Source: JAFGPJ01 sp964439135
GTDB lineage: Bacteria; Planctomycetota; Phycisphaerae; Sedimentisphaerales; Anaerobacaceae
NCBI GenBank assembly: GCA_964439135.1
Contig: CAYTNN010000015.1
Span: 1-34,955, forward strand
Direction of reading: 5' to 3'
DNA length: 34,955 nt
Below, piece after piece: positions 9,290 to 18,806 of the stretch (positions are counted from its first letter, which is position 1; every line of letters starts with the position of its first letter). The notes under the pieces are model-generated. The model had not been told where the DNA came from. It worked only from the letters and a program-made list of their open reading frames with translations, and did not search any database. A program made the translations under genes and the position numbers.

Positions 9290-12200
9290 ATGTTAGGAAG
9301 TATTTACGATCGAATTAATGATTACGGTTCCGTCACGATTTCGTTGGCTGGTCCTAATGATATTCGTAGCTGGTCTTTCGGTGAAGTACGAAAGCCTGAG
9401 ACCATTAACTACCGTACATATCGGCCGGAGAAAGATGGTCTGTTCTGTGAGCGAATATTCGGACCCGAACGTGACTGGGAATGTGCATGCGGAAAATACA
9501 AAGGAACAAAGTTTAAAGGAATAATTTGCGACCGATGTGGAGTGAAAGTTACACATAGTCGAGTGCGAAGAAAACGAATGGGGCATATCAATCTCGCCGC
9601 TCCGGTTGTGCATATATGGTTTTTCAAAGCCATACCTAATCGGCTGGGCAACCTTTTGGCTATGAAAAGCGCTGACCTCGAGAAAATTATATATTTTCAG
9701 GAATATGTCGTTACTGATCCTGGACAAACACCATTGAAAATCGGACAACTATTCACCGAAGAAGATTACAAGGATGCTACGAATAAATATGGAAAAGCAT
9801 TCAAAGCAGCTATGGGAGCCGAAGCCATTAGAGCACTGCTTGAAAACCTCGAACTCGAGGAAGTCGGCAACCAGCTTATGCAGGCGATTACAAAGACAAA
9901 CAGCAAGCAGAAGATTAGCGATCTCACAAAACGGCTTAAGATTATTAACCAGATCAAAAACAGCAAAAACAAACCTCACTGGATGGTAATGGAAGTAATT
10001 CCTGTTATTCCGCCGGATTTAAGGCCTCTTGTCCTGCTCGAGAGAGACAATTTTGCTACTAGTGATCTGAACGATCTCTACAGGAGAATTATCAATCGAA
10101 ATAACCGCTTGAAGAAGCTCATGGACCTTAATGCCCCCGAAGTGATTATACGCAATGAGAAACGAATGCTTCAGCAGGCGGTAGATTCACTGATGGACAA
10201 CGGACGCTGTCGCAGGTCAGTTTTGGGTAGTAATAACCGGCCACTTAAGTCATTAACCGATATGATTAAGGGCAAACAGGGCCGATTTCGAGAGAATCTG
10301 CTTGGCAAACGCGTAGACTACTCAGCTCGGTCAGTAATTGTTGTAGGTCCTGATCTTAAACTCTATCAATGTGGTCTTCCGAAAAAAATAGCTCTGGAGC
10401 TGTATCAACCGTTCATTATTCGCAAGTTGAAACAACACGGATTGGCCGATACGATTAAAAGTGCCAAGAGAATGATAGAGCGGCGTGATGAGCAGGTCTG
10501 GGACATCCTGGAAGAAGTCATTCACCAGCACCCTGTCCTGTTAAACCGCGCTCCCACGCTCCATCGAATGGGTGTTCAGGCCTTTGAGCCGGTGCTCGTT
10601 GAAGGCAATGCTATTATGCTTCACCCGTTAGCTTGCAGGGGTTTCAATGCTGACTTCGACGGCGACCAGATGGCTGTGCATTTGCCGTTAAGTGTCGAAG
10701 CGCAGGCGGAAACTTATATCTTGATGATGACGACCGCCAACATTTTTTCGCCGGCTAACGGCTCTCCGATGGTTGGACCTTCTCAAGATATGGTGATGGG
10801 CAATTATTATTTAACCTATTTGGAAACTCGTGATGCCCCGAAAACTGAAAAACTGAGAGTCTTTCGAGATACATTTGCAGCAATAATGGCTCTTGAAACG
10901 GGCAAAATCGATTTGCACACAAAGATAAAAGTCAGGCTCGATAATAACAGGATCATTAACGCTTCAGAACAAGTTCAAAATACGAAGATTGTTGAAACGA
11001 CAGTTGGCCGGTGCATATTCAACGACATGCTTCCTGCGGGAATGCCATTTTACAATGTGACAATGTCTCAGAAAATGCTCAGCCGAGTAATTAGTAACTG
11101 TTTCGAATTCACAGGCTCAGCCGAAACAATAGACCTGCTTGATAGAATAAAGAATTTAGGCTTCAAGTATGCCACGCTGGCAGGCTTGAGTTTTGGGATA
11201 ACGGACCTGAAGATTCCTGCAAGGAAGGCCGAGATTATTGAAGAAACCGAGAAGAAGGTCAGCAAAATCCGCAAGAATTACAACGATGGTGTTTTGACCG
11301 AGGGCGAAAGATATAATCAGGTCATTGACGCCTGGACAAATGCCCGAGTTGAGGTGACCAACGAGATGATGCAGGGCTTTAAGGAAGATGTTAAAGCAGA
11401 TGGCACGCCGTACCTGAATCCGATATACCTTATGAGTGATTCCGGGGCACGAGGAAGTGTTGACCAGATTCAGCAGCTTGCGGGAATGAGAGCGCTAATG
11501 GCCAAGCCCAGCGGAGAGATTATTGAGACACCCATTAAATCAAACTTCCGCGAGGGTTTAACTGTGCTTGAGTACTTCAGCTCCACACACGGAGCGCGTA
11601 AAGGACTGGCTGATACTGCCTTAAAGACAGCTAATTCCGGCTATCTCACGCGCAAACTTATCGATGTGGCACAAAATCTAATTGTCATCGAACGCGACTG
11701 TCAGACCTTGCAGGGGATTACCAAAGGTACGGTCAGTAAAGGGGAACAAATTAATATTCCTCTTTCCCAGCTTATTATCGGCAGAACAGCCAGAGACAAT
11801 ATTCGCAATCCGATAACAGATGAAATGATCGTGCACGAGAATGAGGTAATAACCCAGGATGCGGCGGCAAAAATCGAGGCTTTAGGCCTTGATGCCATCA
11901 GGGTCAGAAGTGCGCTGACCTGTGACAGTCCGTTTGGAGTCTGTGCGAAGTGTTACGGTTTGGATATGAGTACCGGGAAATTAGTCGAACAAGGCTCAGC
12001 TGTGGGTATTGTGGCGGCACAATCCATTGGAGAACCGGGAACACAATTGACATTAAGGACATTCCATACCGGAGGAGTCGCCGAAAGAGCTATTCTTGAA
12101 AGAGAACAAAAAGCCACACATGCAGGAAAGGTTCAGTATCGCGACATAAATGCGGTTGAAATCGAGCAAGAAGAGGGCAAAATAGCGACAGTGGCGCTCA

Positions 12201-13585
12201 AGCGAAATGGTGAAATAGCCATTATTGACGCAAAAGACCGAGAGCTTGACAGGTTTAAAGTGCCATATGGGGCTACTGTTTTGGTTAATGACGGCCGGAA
12301 AGTTAAGATTGGGGTCTCTCTGTTTAGGTGGGATCCGCACCGGACGCCCATTTTGGCGGAAGTAGCCGGTCTTATACGATTCGTTGATATCATTGTCGGC
12401 GAGACCATTGGCATTGAAGAAGAGCGAAAAGGGCAAGCCGGCAAGCCGGTAGTAATCGAGCATAAGGGTGACAAGCATCCTCAAACTATCATAGAGGATG
12501 CCGACGGAAAAATACTCGATGTTCACTATTTGCCTGCAGGAGCAAGAATTGAAGTTATCGAGGGCGAGCAGGTTCAGGCCGGACAATTGCTTGCACATCA
12601 GCCCAGGGCCAGCGGAGGCACGCAGGACATAACAGGAGGTCTGCCCAGAGTTACCGAGGTGTTTGAAGCACGCAAACCCAAAGATCCTGCCGCTATGGCC
12701 GAGATCAGCGGGCGGGTCGAGCTGCGAAGTGATAAGCGTAAGGGCAAAATGACGATTACAATCAGAAGTGAATCCGGTATGGAAAAAGAGCACCACGTCC
12801 CGCGGGACAGGCATCTGAACGTCCACACGGGGGATTTCGCCGAAGCCGGTGACGCCCTGACAGATGGCCCGTTGGTGCCGCACGATATTCTGCGAATTAA
12901 GGGCGAAGAAGCGTTGCAAAGATATTTAACGATAGAAATTCAAAATGTCTATCGTTCACAGAATGTCAACATCAACGATAAACATATTGAGATAATCTGT
13001 TCTCAGATGATGCGAAAAGTCGAGATTGAGACTGTTGGTGACAGCGCATTTTTGCCGGGTGAGGTCGTTGATAAATTCGTATTCAGAAAAGAGAATGATA
13101 AATTAACAACTAGCATAAGGATTACAGACGTTGGAGATGCGACTGATTTACAGGTCGACCAAATTATCGACAAGAAAGAGTTGGCCGGTATCAACGAAAA
13201 GGTCGAAAGCATTGGTGGCAAAGGAGCCATAGGTCAAAAGGCAAAACCTGCAACTGCCAATACATTGCTTTTGGGTATTACGAAGGCTTCGCTGTGGTCG
13301 GAGAGTTTTATCGCCGCTGCCAGCTTCCAGGAAACAACTAAGGTTCTGACTGAGGCCGCTTTAGCCGGTAAAATAGATGAACTTCACGGGCTAAAGGAAA
13401 ACGTAATACTCGGCCATCTTATACCGGCCGGTACGGCTTTCAAACCGCATTTGGACATAAAGGTCAAGCACCTTGTTGAAGCTCCGCTGCCGAAGGAATT
13501 TGAAGAGGTCAAGGAAATCAAGGAAGCCAAAGAGGCTGAGGCAAAGGCAGATGCTGCTGTCAGAGAAGCCTTGGGAATCAATTGA
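9290..13585 (+). CDS. rpoC: RNA polymerase subunit beta'
   Basis: Beta' carries the catalytic Mg site of RNA polymerase. The 1431-residue protein has the N-terminal zinc site (CACGKYKG, then CDRCGVKV), the catalytic loop [12 protein letters not shown], the bridge and trigger region with GSARGS-type [10 protein letters not shown], the second zinc cluster [32 protein letters not shown], and a C-terminal tail rich in Glu, Lys and Ala ([17 protein letters not shown]). The stop codon lies inside a small AT-rich hairpin, ATTGATT-CAA-AATCAAT (13581-13597), which lacks a T-run. Confidence 0.98.
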   Translation: MLGSIYDRINDYGSVTISLAGPNDIRSWSFGEVRKPETINYRTYRPEKDGLFCERIFGPERDWECACGKYKGTKFKGIICDRCGVKVTHSRVRRKRMGHINLAAPVVHIWFFKAIPNRLGNLLAMKSADLEKIIYFQEYVVTDPGQTPLKIGQLFTEEDYKDATNKYGKAFKAAMGAEAIRALLENLELEEVGNQLMQAITKTNSKQKISDLTKRLKIINQIKNSKNKPHWMVMEVIPVIPPDLRPLVLLERDNFATSDLNDLYRRIINRNNRLKKLMDLNAPEVIIRNEKRMLQQAVDSLMDNGRCRRSVLGSNNRPLKSLTDMIKGKQGRFRENLLGKRVDYSARSVIVVGPDLKLYQCGLPKKIALELYQPFIIRKLKQHGLADTIKSAKRMIERRDEQVWDILEEVIHQHPVLLNRAPTLHRMGVQAFEPVLVEGNAIMLHPLACRGFNADFDGDQMAVHLPLSVEAQAETYILMMTTANIFSPANGSPMVGPSQDMVMGNYYLTYLETRDAPKTEKLRVFRDTFAAIMALETGKIDLHTKIKVRLDNNRIINASEQVQNTKIVETTVGRCIFNDMLPAGMPFYNVTMSQKMLSRVISNCFEFTGSAETIDLLDRIKNLGFKYATLAGLSFGITDLKIPARKAEIIEETEKKVSKIRKNYNDGVLTEGERYNQVIDAWTNARVEVTNEMMQGFKEDVKADGTPYLNPIYLMSDSGARGSVDQIQQLAGMRALMAKPSGEIIETPIKSNFREGLTVLEYFSSTHGARKGLADTALKTANSGYLTRKLIDVAQNLIVIERDCQTLQGITKGTVSKGEQINIPLSQLIIGRTARDNIRNPITDEMIVHENEVITQDAAAKIEALGLDAIRVRSALTCDSPFGVCAKCYGLDMSTGKLVEQGSAVGIVAAQSIGEPGTQLTLRTFHTGGVAERAILEREQKATHAGKVQYRDINAVEIEQEEGKIATVALKRNGEIAIIDAKDRELDRFKVPYGATVLVNDGRKVKIGVSLFRWDPHRTPILAEVAGLIRFVDIIVGETIGIEEERKGQAGKPVVIEHKGDKHPQTIIEDADGKILDVHYLPAGARIEVIEGEQVQAGQLLAHQPRASGGTQDITGGLPRVTEVFEARKPKDPAAMAEISGRVELRSDKRKGKMTITIRSESGMEKEHHVPRDRHLNVHTGDFAEAGDALTDGPLVPHDILRIKGEEALQRYLTIEIQNVYRSQNVNINDKHIEIICSQMMRKVEIETVGDSAFLPGEVVDKFVFRKENDKLTTSIRITDVGDATDLQVDQIIDKKELAGINEKVESIGGKGAIGQKAKPATANTLLLGITKASLWSESFIAAASFQETTKVLTEAALAGKIDELHGLKENVILGHLIPAGTAFKPHLDIKVKHLVEAPLPKEFEEVKEIKEAKEAEAKADAAVREALGIN

Positions 13586-13939
13586 TTCAAAATCAATCAG
13601 CAGCTTTAAGAGTTTGAACATCCAACGGATTTCTATTAGCCCGTTTGATATTGTTGTTTGCTCGGTATTTCCTCTAAGCATCCTGAAGCTTGTTTGGCTT
13701 GTTGATTCTGTGTTGGAATTGCTTGTTGACGGCTTTTAACTCTTCAATTTACTGGTGTTTGCTTTGCGAAATTTCTGATTCTGAGGTCCAAAAGACTTAT
13801 TTATTGGATTATTAGCAAAAATTTTGTATTAGAAGCATAAAATCTCTTGGATTTTGCGCAGCTTATATTACAATAATGGGCTGTTTTATCTATGACCAAA
13901 GAGAATACTTTATAATTAGAATCAGGAATTACGAAAATT
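13586..13939. other. rpoC-rpsL intergenic region, 354 nt
   Basis: I see no convincing gene here. The open frame running out of the rpoC region to 13739 has low-complexity composition and no homology I recognise. No tRNA and no GC-rich terminator is visible, so rpoBC transcription may continue into rpsL. A candidate promoter lies at 13847-13874, and a perfect TATAAT stands at 13911-13916 without a well-spaced -35. Confidence 0.6.
13847..13874 (+). promoter_or_regulatory. candidate promoter upstream of rpsL
   Basis: TTGGAT (13847-13852), a 16-nt spacer and TACAAT (13869-13874) resemble -35/-10 elements. A start near 13881 would leave a leader of about 60 nt before rpsL. The gap is AT-rich, so the match is suggestive only. 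Confidence 0.3.
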
Positions 13940-14311
13940 ATGCCAACTATAAATCAGTTAGTTAGGCGACCTCGGTCGAAATCGAAGGGCCACAAGCGAG
14001 TATCTGATATCAGCGGTTCGCCGCAAAAGCGGGGAGTGTGTCTGATCGTAAGGACTCAGACGCCGAAGAAACCGAATTCGGCCTTACGGAAAATCGCCCG
14101 TGTGAGACTGACCAATGGCAAAGAGGTTACAGCTTACATCCCGGGCATTGACCACAACCTTCAGGAGCACAGCACCGTGATTATTCGCGGAGGCCGGGTT
14201 AGGGACCTGCCGGGTGTCCGGTACCATATTGTCCGTGGTGTCCTCGACTGTGCCGGTGTGGCCAATCGTAAACAGGGCAGAAGTAAATATGGTGCGAAGA
14301 AAGCAAAATGA
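13940..14311 (+). CDS. rpsL: 30S ribosomal protein S12 (uS12)
   Basis: S12 lines the decoding centre and sets translational accuracy. The 123 residues align with E. coli S12 without gaps up to residue 91. [11 protein letters not shown] keeps Lys43. The RimO/streptomycin loop reads [12 protein letters not shown], so position 88 is Arg (AGG codon) instead of the usual Lys, while Asp89 is kept. The end is [13 protein letters not shown]. It is first gene of the str cluster, 70 nt before rpsG. Confidence 0.98.
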   Translation: MPTINQLVRRPRSKSKGHKRVSDISGSPQKRGVCLIVRTQTPKKPNSALRKIARVRLTNGKEVTAYIPGIDHNLQEHSTVIIRGGRVRDLPGVRYHIVRGVLDCAGVANRKQGRSKYGAKKAK

Positions 14312-14381
14312 ATTGGTAATAGACTGACCGGTTAGATTGGTGAATTATAGCCGGTTACTCATAACCAAATTGAGGAAGATA

Positions 14382-14855
14382 ATGTCTAAAAAGTTTACCG
14401 CTTCAAGTCAACAATTAAAGCCGGATCCGAAGTTTAACAGCAAATTGGTTTCGAAATTCATAAACTGTCTGATGTTGGGCGGCAAAAAAAGCACTGCACA
14501 GATGGTCTTTTATGATGCTATGGATATTATAAGCGAGAAGGTCAAGGACGCTGGTGCTCTTGAGGTGTTCGAAAAGGCCATCAACAACGTTAAACCGTTG
14601 ATTGAGGTTCGCAGCAAACGTGTTGGAGGGGCCAGTTATCAGGTGCCAATGCAGGTAAGTTCCAAGCGCCAGCAATCACTCGCCTTCAGATGGATTTTAG
14701 CCTCAGCCAGGTCTAAGAAGGGCAAACCAATGGGCACGCGTTTGGCCTCGGAATTGTTAGATGCCTATAACGAAAGCGGTGGCGCGATGACCACACGAGA
14801 GAACATCCATAGAATGGCTGAAGCGAATAAGGCGTTTGCTCACTTTGCCTGGTAA
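14382..14855 (+). CDS. rpsG: 30S ribosomal protein S7 (uS7)
   Basis: S7 nucleates assembly of the 30S head and contacts E-site tRNA. I chose ATG 14382 because GAGGAAG lies at 14372-14378; a TTG at 14337 in frame would add 15 unlikely residues. This gives 157 residues, standard for S7. Signatures are [28 protein letters not shown], the RWIL stretch, and [20 protein letters not shown] at the C-terminus. A terminator-like hairpin follows 15 nt after the stop. Confidence 0.97.
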   Translation: MSKKFTASSQQLKPDPKFNSKLVSKFINCLMLGGKKSTAQMVFYDAMDIISEKVKDAGALEVFEKAINNVKPLIEVRSKRVGGASYQVPMQVSSKRQQSLAFRWILASARSKKGKPMGTRLASELLDAYNESGGAMTTRENIHRMAEANKAFAHFAW

Positions 14856-14869
14856 ATATTGTTGTTTAT

Positions 14870-14912
14870 AACTGCCACGGTTTTTTTCTGTGAATGACCG
14901 TGGCAGTTTTCT
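14870..14912 (+). terminator. intrinsic terminator after rpsG
   Basis: AACTGCCACGG (14870-14880) pairs perfectly with CCGTGGCAGTT (14898-14908) in an 11-bp stem with a 17-nt loop, followed by TTC and TT. This is the strongest GC-containing terminator-like hairpin inside the cluster. It separates rpsL-rpsG from fusA, either as a full or a partial stop. Confidence 0.75.
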
Positions 14913-14944
14913 TATATCGTATTGCAGCGTGTATATTGCCGTGT

Positions 14945-14991
14945 AGGGCAAGGCCCTTGTGCGTAACAAGGCAACTGCATGGGATTGCCCT
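14945..14991 (+). promoter_or_regulatory. nested-hairpin leader upstream of fusA
   Basis: AGGGCAA (14945-14951) pairs with TTGCCCT (14985-14991). Inside it CCTTGT (14955-14960) pairs with ACAAGG (14966-14971) around a five-base loop. Both stems are perfect and compatible. The element ends 24 nt before the fusA ATG. A weak -10-like TATATT at 14932-14937 would start transcription close to 14945, but no good -35 accompanies it. Confidence 0.45.
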
Positions 14992-15015
14992 TCTCTAAGA
15001 CATGAGAAAAGCAAA

Positions 15016-17091
15016 ATGTCGAGCGCTCTGGAAAAACTACGCAATATCGGAATCATGGCTCATATCGATGCCGGCAAAACAACGGTAACCGAGCGTATAC
15101 TTTACTATGCTGGCAAAACGTACAAAATGGGTGAAGTACATAACGGCACTGCAGTTATGGACTATATGGAGGAGGAACAAAAAAGAGGTATTACTATCAC
15201 ATCGGCGGCGACGAAATGTCCCTGGAAGGATTTTGAAATCAACCTTATCGATACGCCGGGACATATTGATTTTACCGCCGAGGTCGAAAGGTCGTTGCGT
15301 GTTCTTGATGGCGCAGTAGCGGTGTTTGACGGTAGCGAGGGTGTGCAGGCACAGAGCGAGACTGTCTGGAGACAGGGGCAAAAATACGACCTGCCTTGCC
15401 TTTGCTTTGTGAATAAGATGGACAAAATTGGCGCCGACTTTGAGATGACTATTGATAGTATTCGGGATAAGCTCCTTGCAAATCCGATTCTATTGCAGAT
15501 CCCTATCGGAGCCGAGGATTCCTTTGCCGGGATCATAGACCTTATAAAGATGCAGGCGGTTTTTTATCAGACCGAAAAAATGGGCGCGACATTTACGGAA
15601 ACTGAAATTCCCGCTGAATTGAAACAAACTGCCCAGCAGCAAAGAAACCGAATGATTGAGCTTGCGGCGGAGCATGACAGCGAATTGATGGAAAGCTTTG
15701 TCCACGATAAGCCAAGTGATATTGAAACAATTACCAGAGCAATTAGAAAAGGGACCATTAGTAACAAGCTTCATCCGGTATTTGTTGGCTCTGCTCTGAA
15801 ATATATCGGCGTGCAAAGGCTTCTTGATGGTGTCCTGGCGTATCTACCTTCTCCATTGGACAAAGAGGTCCTCACCGGATATAAACCAACCGATAAGAGC
15901 AAAAATATATCTATTAAGTGTGATCTTAACGGCAGTATGGTGGCGCTTGCATTTAAGATCACCAGCGATGTGCACGGCGATTTGAGTTTTCTTAGGATAT
16001 ATCAAGGCAGATTAAAGTCCGGCACCAGGGTCTTGAATGCAAATCGCAATAAGAAGGAGAATATTACCAGAATATTTGAAATGCACGCCAATGAGCGAAA
16101 AATATTGGACTCGGCCGGTGCCGGCGATATCGTCGCAGTTGTGGGATTAAAACAATCGCTTACAGGCGATACGATTTGTGATCCCAAAAAACCTGTCTGC
16201 CTGCCGAATATTACATTTCCCCAGACGGTCATGAATATGTCGATAGAGCCCAGAACCGCTGCAGAAAAGGCAAAATTGGCAGATGCACTGGCTGACTTGA
16301 AACGCGAAGATCCGACTTTTAAATGTAAAACGGACGCCGACACCGGCCAGACAATCATCAGTGGAATGGGTGAATTGCACCTGGAAGTGTTGCAGCACAA
16401 GCTGATAAGGGAAAAAGGAGTAAATGTCAGAGTTGGCAAGCCGCGTGTTGCCTACAGGGAAGCTATCACAAAATCAGTTGAGGCAGAGGGCAAATTTATA
16501 CGCCAGACAGGTGGTCATGGCCAATACGGCCATGTTGTCTTACAGGTTGAGCCGCTGCTTACTGAGGACGGCCATTGGAGTAGCGAAATTGAGTTTCAGA
16601 GCAAAGTTTCTGCTGATGTGGTTCCGAGAGAGTATATTTCTGATGTGGAAAGAGGTTGTTTGGATGCTTTAGGCGGTGGAGCATTGGGGGGTTATCCTAT
16701 CGTGGGGATTAAAGTTACTTTGATTGATGGCTCATTTCATTCTGTTGATTCTTCAAGTTTAGCTTTTGAACAGGCAGCATCTATAGCAGTCGAAAAGGCG
16801 GTAAAAAATGCAAAGCCGGTCCTACTTGAACCGGTAATGCGTCTTCAAGTAATTGTTCCACAATCCAATTTTGGGGCCGTTCAGGGTAATTTGCTTGGGA
16901 AAAGGGGTTTAATTACTGATTGTAGAGTACATGGAAATATGCAGGTTATTGATGCTAAAGTGCCCCTCGTAGAAATGTTTGGTTATTCCAGCGAAATTAG
17001 AAGTGTTACAGCCGGCAGGGGAACCTTTACAATGGAGCCGTTGAGATACGAGAAGGTCCCGGAGCAGATTGCAAAACAGATTATTTTTTAA
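15016..17091 (+). CDS. fusA: translation elongation factor G
   Basis: EF-G is the GTPase that drives ribosomal translocation. From ATG 15016 the product has 691 residues, the normal length. Seen in order: [18 protein letters not shown] (P-loop), the switch [36 protein letters not shown], domain II, the domain III stretch [11 protein letters not shown], domain IV with [11 protein letters not shown], and domain V ending [21 protein letters not shown] at 14959 in frame would add 19 residues that overlap the leader hairpin, so I reject it. The Shine-Dalgarno is weak (GAGAA). No tuf follows, unlike the classical str operon. Confidence 0.97.
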   Translation: MSSALEKLRNIGIMAHIDAGKTTVTERILYYAGKTYKMGEVHNGTAVMDYMEEEQKRGITITSAATKCPWKDFEINLIDTPGHIDFTAEVERSLRVLDGAVAVFDGSEGVQAQSETVWRQGQKYDLPCLCFVNKMDKIGADFEMTIDSIRDKLLANPILLQIPIGAEDSFAGIIDLIKMQAVFYQTEKMGATFTETEIPAELKQTAQQQRNRMIELAAEHDSELMESFVHDKPSDIETITRAIRKGTISNKLHPVFVGSALKYIGVQRLLDGVLAYLPSPLDKEVLTGYKPTDKSKNISIKCDLNGSMVALAFKITSDVHGDLSFLRIYQGRLKSGTRVLNANRNKKENITRIFEMHANERKILDSAGAGDIVAVVGLKQSLTGDTICDPKKPVCLPNITFPQTVMNMSIEPRTAAEKAKLADALADLKREDPTFKCKTDADTGQTIISGMGELHLEVLQHKLIREKGVNVRVGKPRVAYREAITKSVEAEGKFIRQTGGHGQYGHVVLQVEPLLTEDGHWSSEIEFQSKVSADVVPREYISDVERGCLDALGGGALGGYPIVGIKVTLIDGSFHSVDSSSLAFEQAASIAVEKAVKNAKPVLLEPVMRLQVIVPQSNFGAVQGNLLGKRGLITDCRVHGNMQVIDAKVPLVEMFGYSSEIRSVTAGRGTFTMEPLRYEKVPEQIAKQIIF

Positions 17092-17137
17092 ATAATCAGG
17101 GTTTTTGAATATAAATTAATTTTTTTTTCACTTTTTA

Positions 17138-17166
17138 TTGACAGCGATTGATTTATGTGATAGATT
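17138..17166 (+). promoter_or_regulatory. sigma70-type promoter of the S10 operon
   Basis: TTGACA (17138-17143), a 17-nt spacer and TAGATT (17161-17166) give a perfect -35 and a good -10, preceded by an AT-rich T-tract. The transcript would begin near 17173. This is the best promoter match in the window and lies just after fusA, the usual boundary between the str and S10 operons. Confidence 0.7.
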
Positions 17167-17177
17167 CGCGGGTTTTC

Positions 17178-17206
17178 AGCCGTAGCGAGCATCGCCAAGG
17201 ACGGCT
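17178..17206 (+). promoter_or_regulatory. 5'-end hairpin of the S10 leader
   Basis: AGCCGT (17178-17183) pairs with ACGGCT (17201-17206). Inside it GCGA (17185-17188) pairs with TCGC (17192-17195) around a GCA loop. The stem starts about five bases after the inferred transcription start, so it could protect the RNA end or act as a binding site. Only weak Ts follow, so it is not a clear terminator. Confidence 0.4.
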
Positions 17207-17364
17207 TTGCGTAACCTTAGTTGGGCTGTGGCATGTCTGTGATACTGTTGTCAGGGACGGTTTATTAACTTTATAAGGGATATGTATTAAACCCGTAAAT
17301 GGTTTTGGATGAGCAGTAAGCTATTCTAAATCCAAACTTTTAAGGAAGGCGAATTTGATATTTG

Positions 17365-17417
17365 GTTACTGGTATGTTGAAATAGCTTGTTGAAAACGAA
17401 AGCAACAAATCAGTAAC
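17365..17417 (+). promoter_or_regulatory. paired element in the S10 leader
   Basis: GTTACTG (17365-17371) and CAGTAAC (17411-17417) are perfect complements, and TTGTTG (17387-17392) with CAACAA (17403-17408) nests inside. The combination is a plausible folded domain of the leader RNA. Function unknown. Confidence 0.35.
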
Positions 17418-17516
17418 ACACCGTCAACATTCATTTACAAGGCCTCTCCTGCCAGAATCAAGAAAATATGTTTAGCAGACAATAGGAAAACTATAGACTA
17501 AAAACAGTTTTTTGTG

Positions 17517-17544
17517 TTGTTTTTGTCATATAAATCGATATACT
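17517..17544 (+). promoter_or_regulatory. possible second S10 promoter
   Basis: TTGTTT (17517-17522), a 16-nt spacer and TATACT (17539-17544). The -10 is good but the -35 matches only its first half. The region is AT-rich, so this is a weak candidate. Confidence 0.2.
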
Positions 17545-17646
17545 TCAAAGCTTTAGAGGCTTGAAAGGTATAAACCTGATTAGAAATTTTATACTTATGA
17601 GTAATATGATACATAAAAAGTGGATTTCTAAGGAGGTAGACTTGAG

Positions 17647-17706
17647 GTGAGGTTGCTGCTTTGTATAGGGGTAAATGTTGCCCCGCATGCTCTTGTATGT
17701 GTGTGA
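17647..17706 (+). CDS. possible 19-residue leader peptide in the S10 leader
   Basis: A GTG at 17647 lies nine bases after TAAGGAGGT (17629-17637), a perfect complement of the usual 16S rRNA tail. The frame runs 19 codons (MRLLLCIGVNVAPHALVCV) to TGA at 17704-17706, 60 nt before rpsJ. I do not recognise the peptide. It could be a true leader peptide, or the strong SD could act as a ribosome docking site without a product. Confidence 0.25.
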   Translation: MRLLLCIGVNVAPHALVCV

Positions 17707-17766
17707 AGCAGTTACTATGAAAGCCGTCAGTGTTAAGCAAGCTACGGGCAGCCGAGAGGATAAGTT

Positions 17767-18081
17767 ATGGCTACTGAAACTGAAAGAATACGAATAAAAA
17801 TGGAATCTTATGACCACAGGGCTCTTGATGCGTCTGCTAAGGAAATAGTAGAACACGCCCGAAAGACCAATGCCCGTGTCAGTGGTCCGGTACCATTGCC
17901 GACGCGCATTGAAAGATATACTGTTCTAAGAAGTCCTCACATCGATAAAAAATCGCGTGAGCAGTTTGAGTTGAGGACTCATAAACGTCTGATTGATATT
18001 CACGAGGCCAACGCGCGAACAGTCGAAGTACTGAACCGTCTGGTAGTGCCGGCGGGAGTTTTTGTAAGGATTAAAGCCTAA
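17767..18081 (+). CDS. rpsJ: 30S ribosomal protein S10 (uS10)
   Basis: S10 sits in the 30S head and, in many bacteria, also pairs with NusB in antitermination. The 104 residues are standard. Signatures are [40 protein letters not shown] and the loop [27 protein letters not shown] precedes ATG 17767. It is the first structural gene after the long leader, and a small hairpin follows its stop. Confidence 0.98.
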   Translation: MATETERIRIKMESYDHRALDASAKEIVEHARKTNARVSGPVPLPTRIERYTVLRSPHIDKKSREQFELRTHKRLIDIHEANARTVEVLNRLVVPAGVFVRIKA

Positions 18082-18097
18082 TTCGCGAAGTGCGAAT
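18081..18097 (+). promoter_or_regulatory. short hairpin between rpsJ and rplC
   Basis: ATTCGC (18081-18086) and GCGAAT (18092-18097) form a perfect 6-bp stem with loop GAAGT, starting at the last base of the rpsJ stop codon. No T-run follows. It may be a processing or stability element. Confidence 0.3.
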
Positions 18098-18117
18098 CGA
18101 ATTACGAGATGTAAATT

Positions 18118-18762
18118 ATGGCGATTCTATTGGGAAAAAAAGTTGGAATGACCCAGGTTTATAACGAATTGGGCAAATTAGTGCCGGTTTCGGTCATACA
18201 AGCCGGCCCCTGTATAGTTATGCAGGTAAAGAGTGCCGAGACCGATGGCTACAATGCTATTCAGCTTGGTTTCGATGAGGTGAAACCTGTGCGCAGGAAG
18301 CAGCCGGAAATCGGGCACGCCAGGAAAGCCAATGCCGAGCCGAAGAAATTCATCAAAGAGATGCGACTTGCGGACGACTCCGAACAAGAATACAAAGCTG
18401 GAGAATCTGTTACAGTTGCAGTTTTTTCGGAAGATAAATCTGTCGACGTTGTCGGAACCAGTAAAGGTAAAGGCTTCGCGGGCGTGATGAAGCGGCACGG
18501 CTTCGGTGGATTCCCTGCCTCGCACGGCACGGAACGAAAACACAGAGCACCTGGCTCAATAGCAAGTTTCGCGAGCGATGCCGGCCACGGCCCCGGCCCT
18601 AAAAGGGGCAAGAAAATGGCCGGTCATATGGGCCACTGCCGGATTACAACAAAAAATCATGACCTGGTAGAGATAGACGAAGAAAAGAATTTATTAATTG
18701 TAAAGGGTTCTATACCCGGACCAGCCGGCGGCTACTGCATTATCCGTAGCGCTAAAAAGTAG
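18118..18762 (+). CDS. rplC: 50S ribosomal protein L3 (uL3)
   Basis: L3 is an early-assembly protein reaching toward the peptidyl transferase centre. The 214 residues fit the family. It begins AILLGKKVGMTQVYNELGK and has the conserved KGKGFAGVMKRHGFGG, the SHGTERKHRAPGSIA loop, and the GKKMAGHMGHCRITT stretch. TTACGAGAT (18102-18110) lies seven bases before the ATG. The tip loop has SHGTERKHR where many bacteria have SHGNSRSHR. Confidence 0.98.
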   Translation: MAILLGKKVGMTQVYNELGKLVPVSVIQAGPCIVMQVKSAETDGYNAIQLGFDEVKPVRRKQPEIGHARKANAEPKKFIKEMRLADDSEQEYKAGESVTVAVFSEDKSVDVVGTSKGKGFAGVMKRHGFGGFPASHGTERKHRAPGSIASFASDAGHGPGPKRGKKMAGHMGHCRITTKNHDLVEIDEEKNLLIVKGSIPGPAGGYCIIRSAKK

Positions 18763-18806
18763 AATGATGTGCAGTTAGTGGTAAGCCAGTTACGAGAAAC
18801 AATAAA

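Larger units (their letters stand above)
17092..17766. other. fusA-rpsJ intergenic region: promoter and long S10 leader
   Basis: 675 nt without a recognisable gene. It holds a near-consensus promoter (17138-17166), a compact hairpin about five bases after the inferred start (17178-17206), a second paired element (17365-17417), a possible second promoter (17517-17544), a perfect anti-SD complement at 17629-17637 with a 19-codon ORF, and the rpsJ binding site near 17753-17760. The leader would be about 590 nt, long for a ribosomal operon. Confidence 0.7.

Noticed and set aside
12053..12919. Minus-strand open frame of 288 codons inside rpoC
   Set aside because: It lies wholly antisense to a clear rpoC region, has no recognisable motif and odd composition; it is a shadow of the real frame.
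13473..13739. Plus-strand frame of 88 codons overlapping the rpoC end
   Set aside because: Half of it is out-of-frame rpoC. The rest is a hydrophobic, motif-free stretch and there is no Shine-Dalgarno.
13911..13916. Perfect TATAAT just before rpsL
   Set aside because: No -35 at a suitable distance, and the transcript would start almost on the ribosome binding site.
17717..17797. Plus-strand ATG frame overlapping the start of rpsJ
   Set aside because: No Shine-Dalgarno and it overlaps the real rpsJ in another frame.
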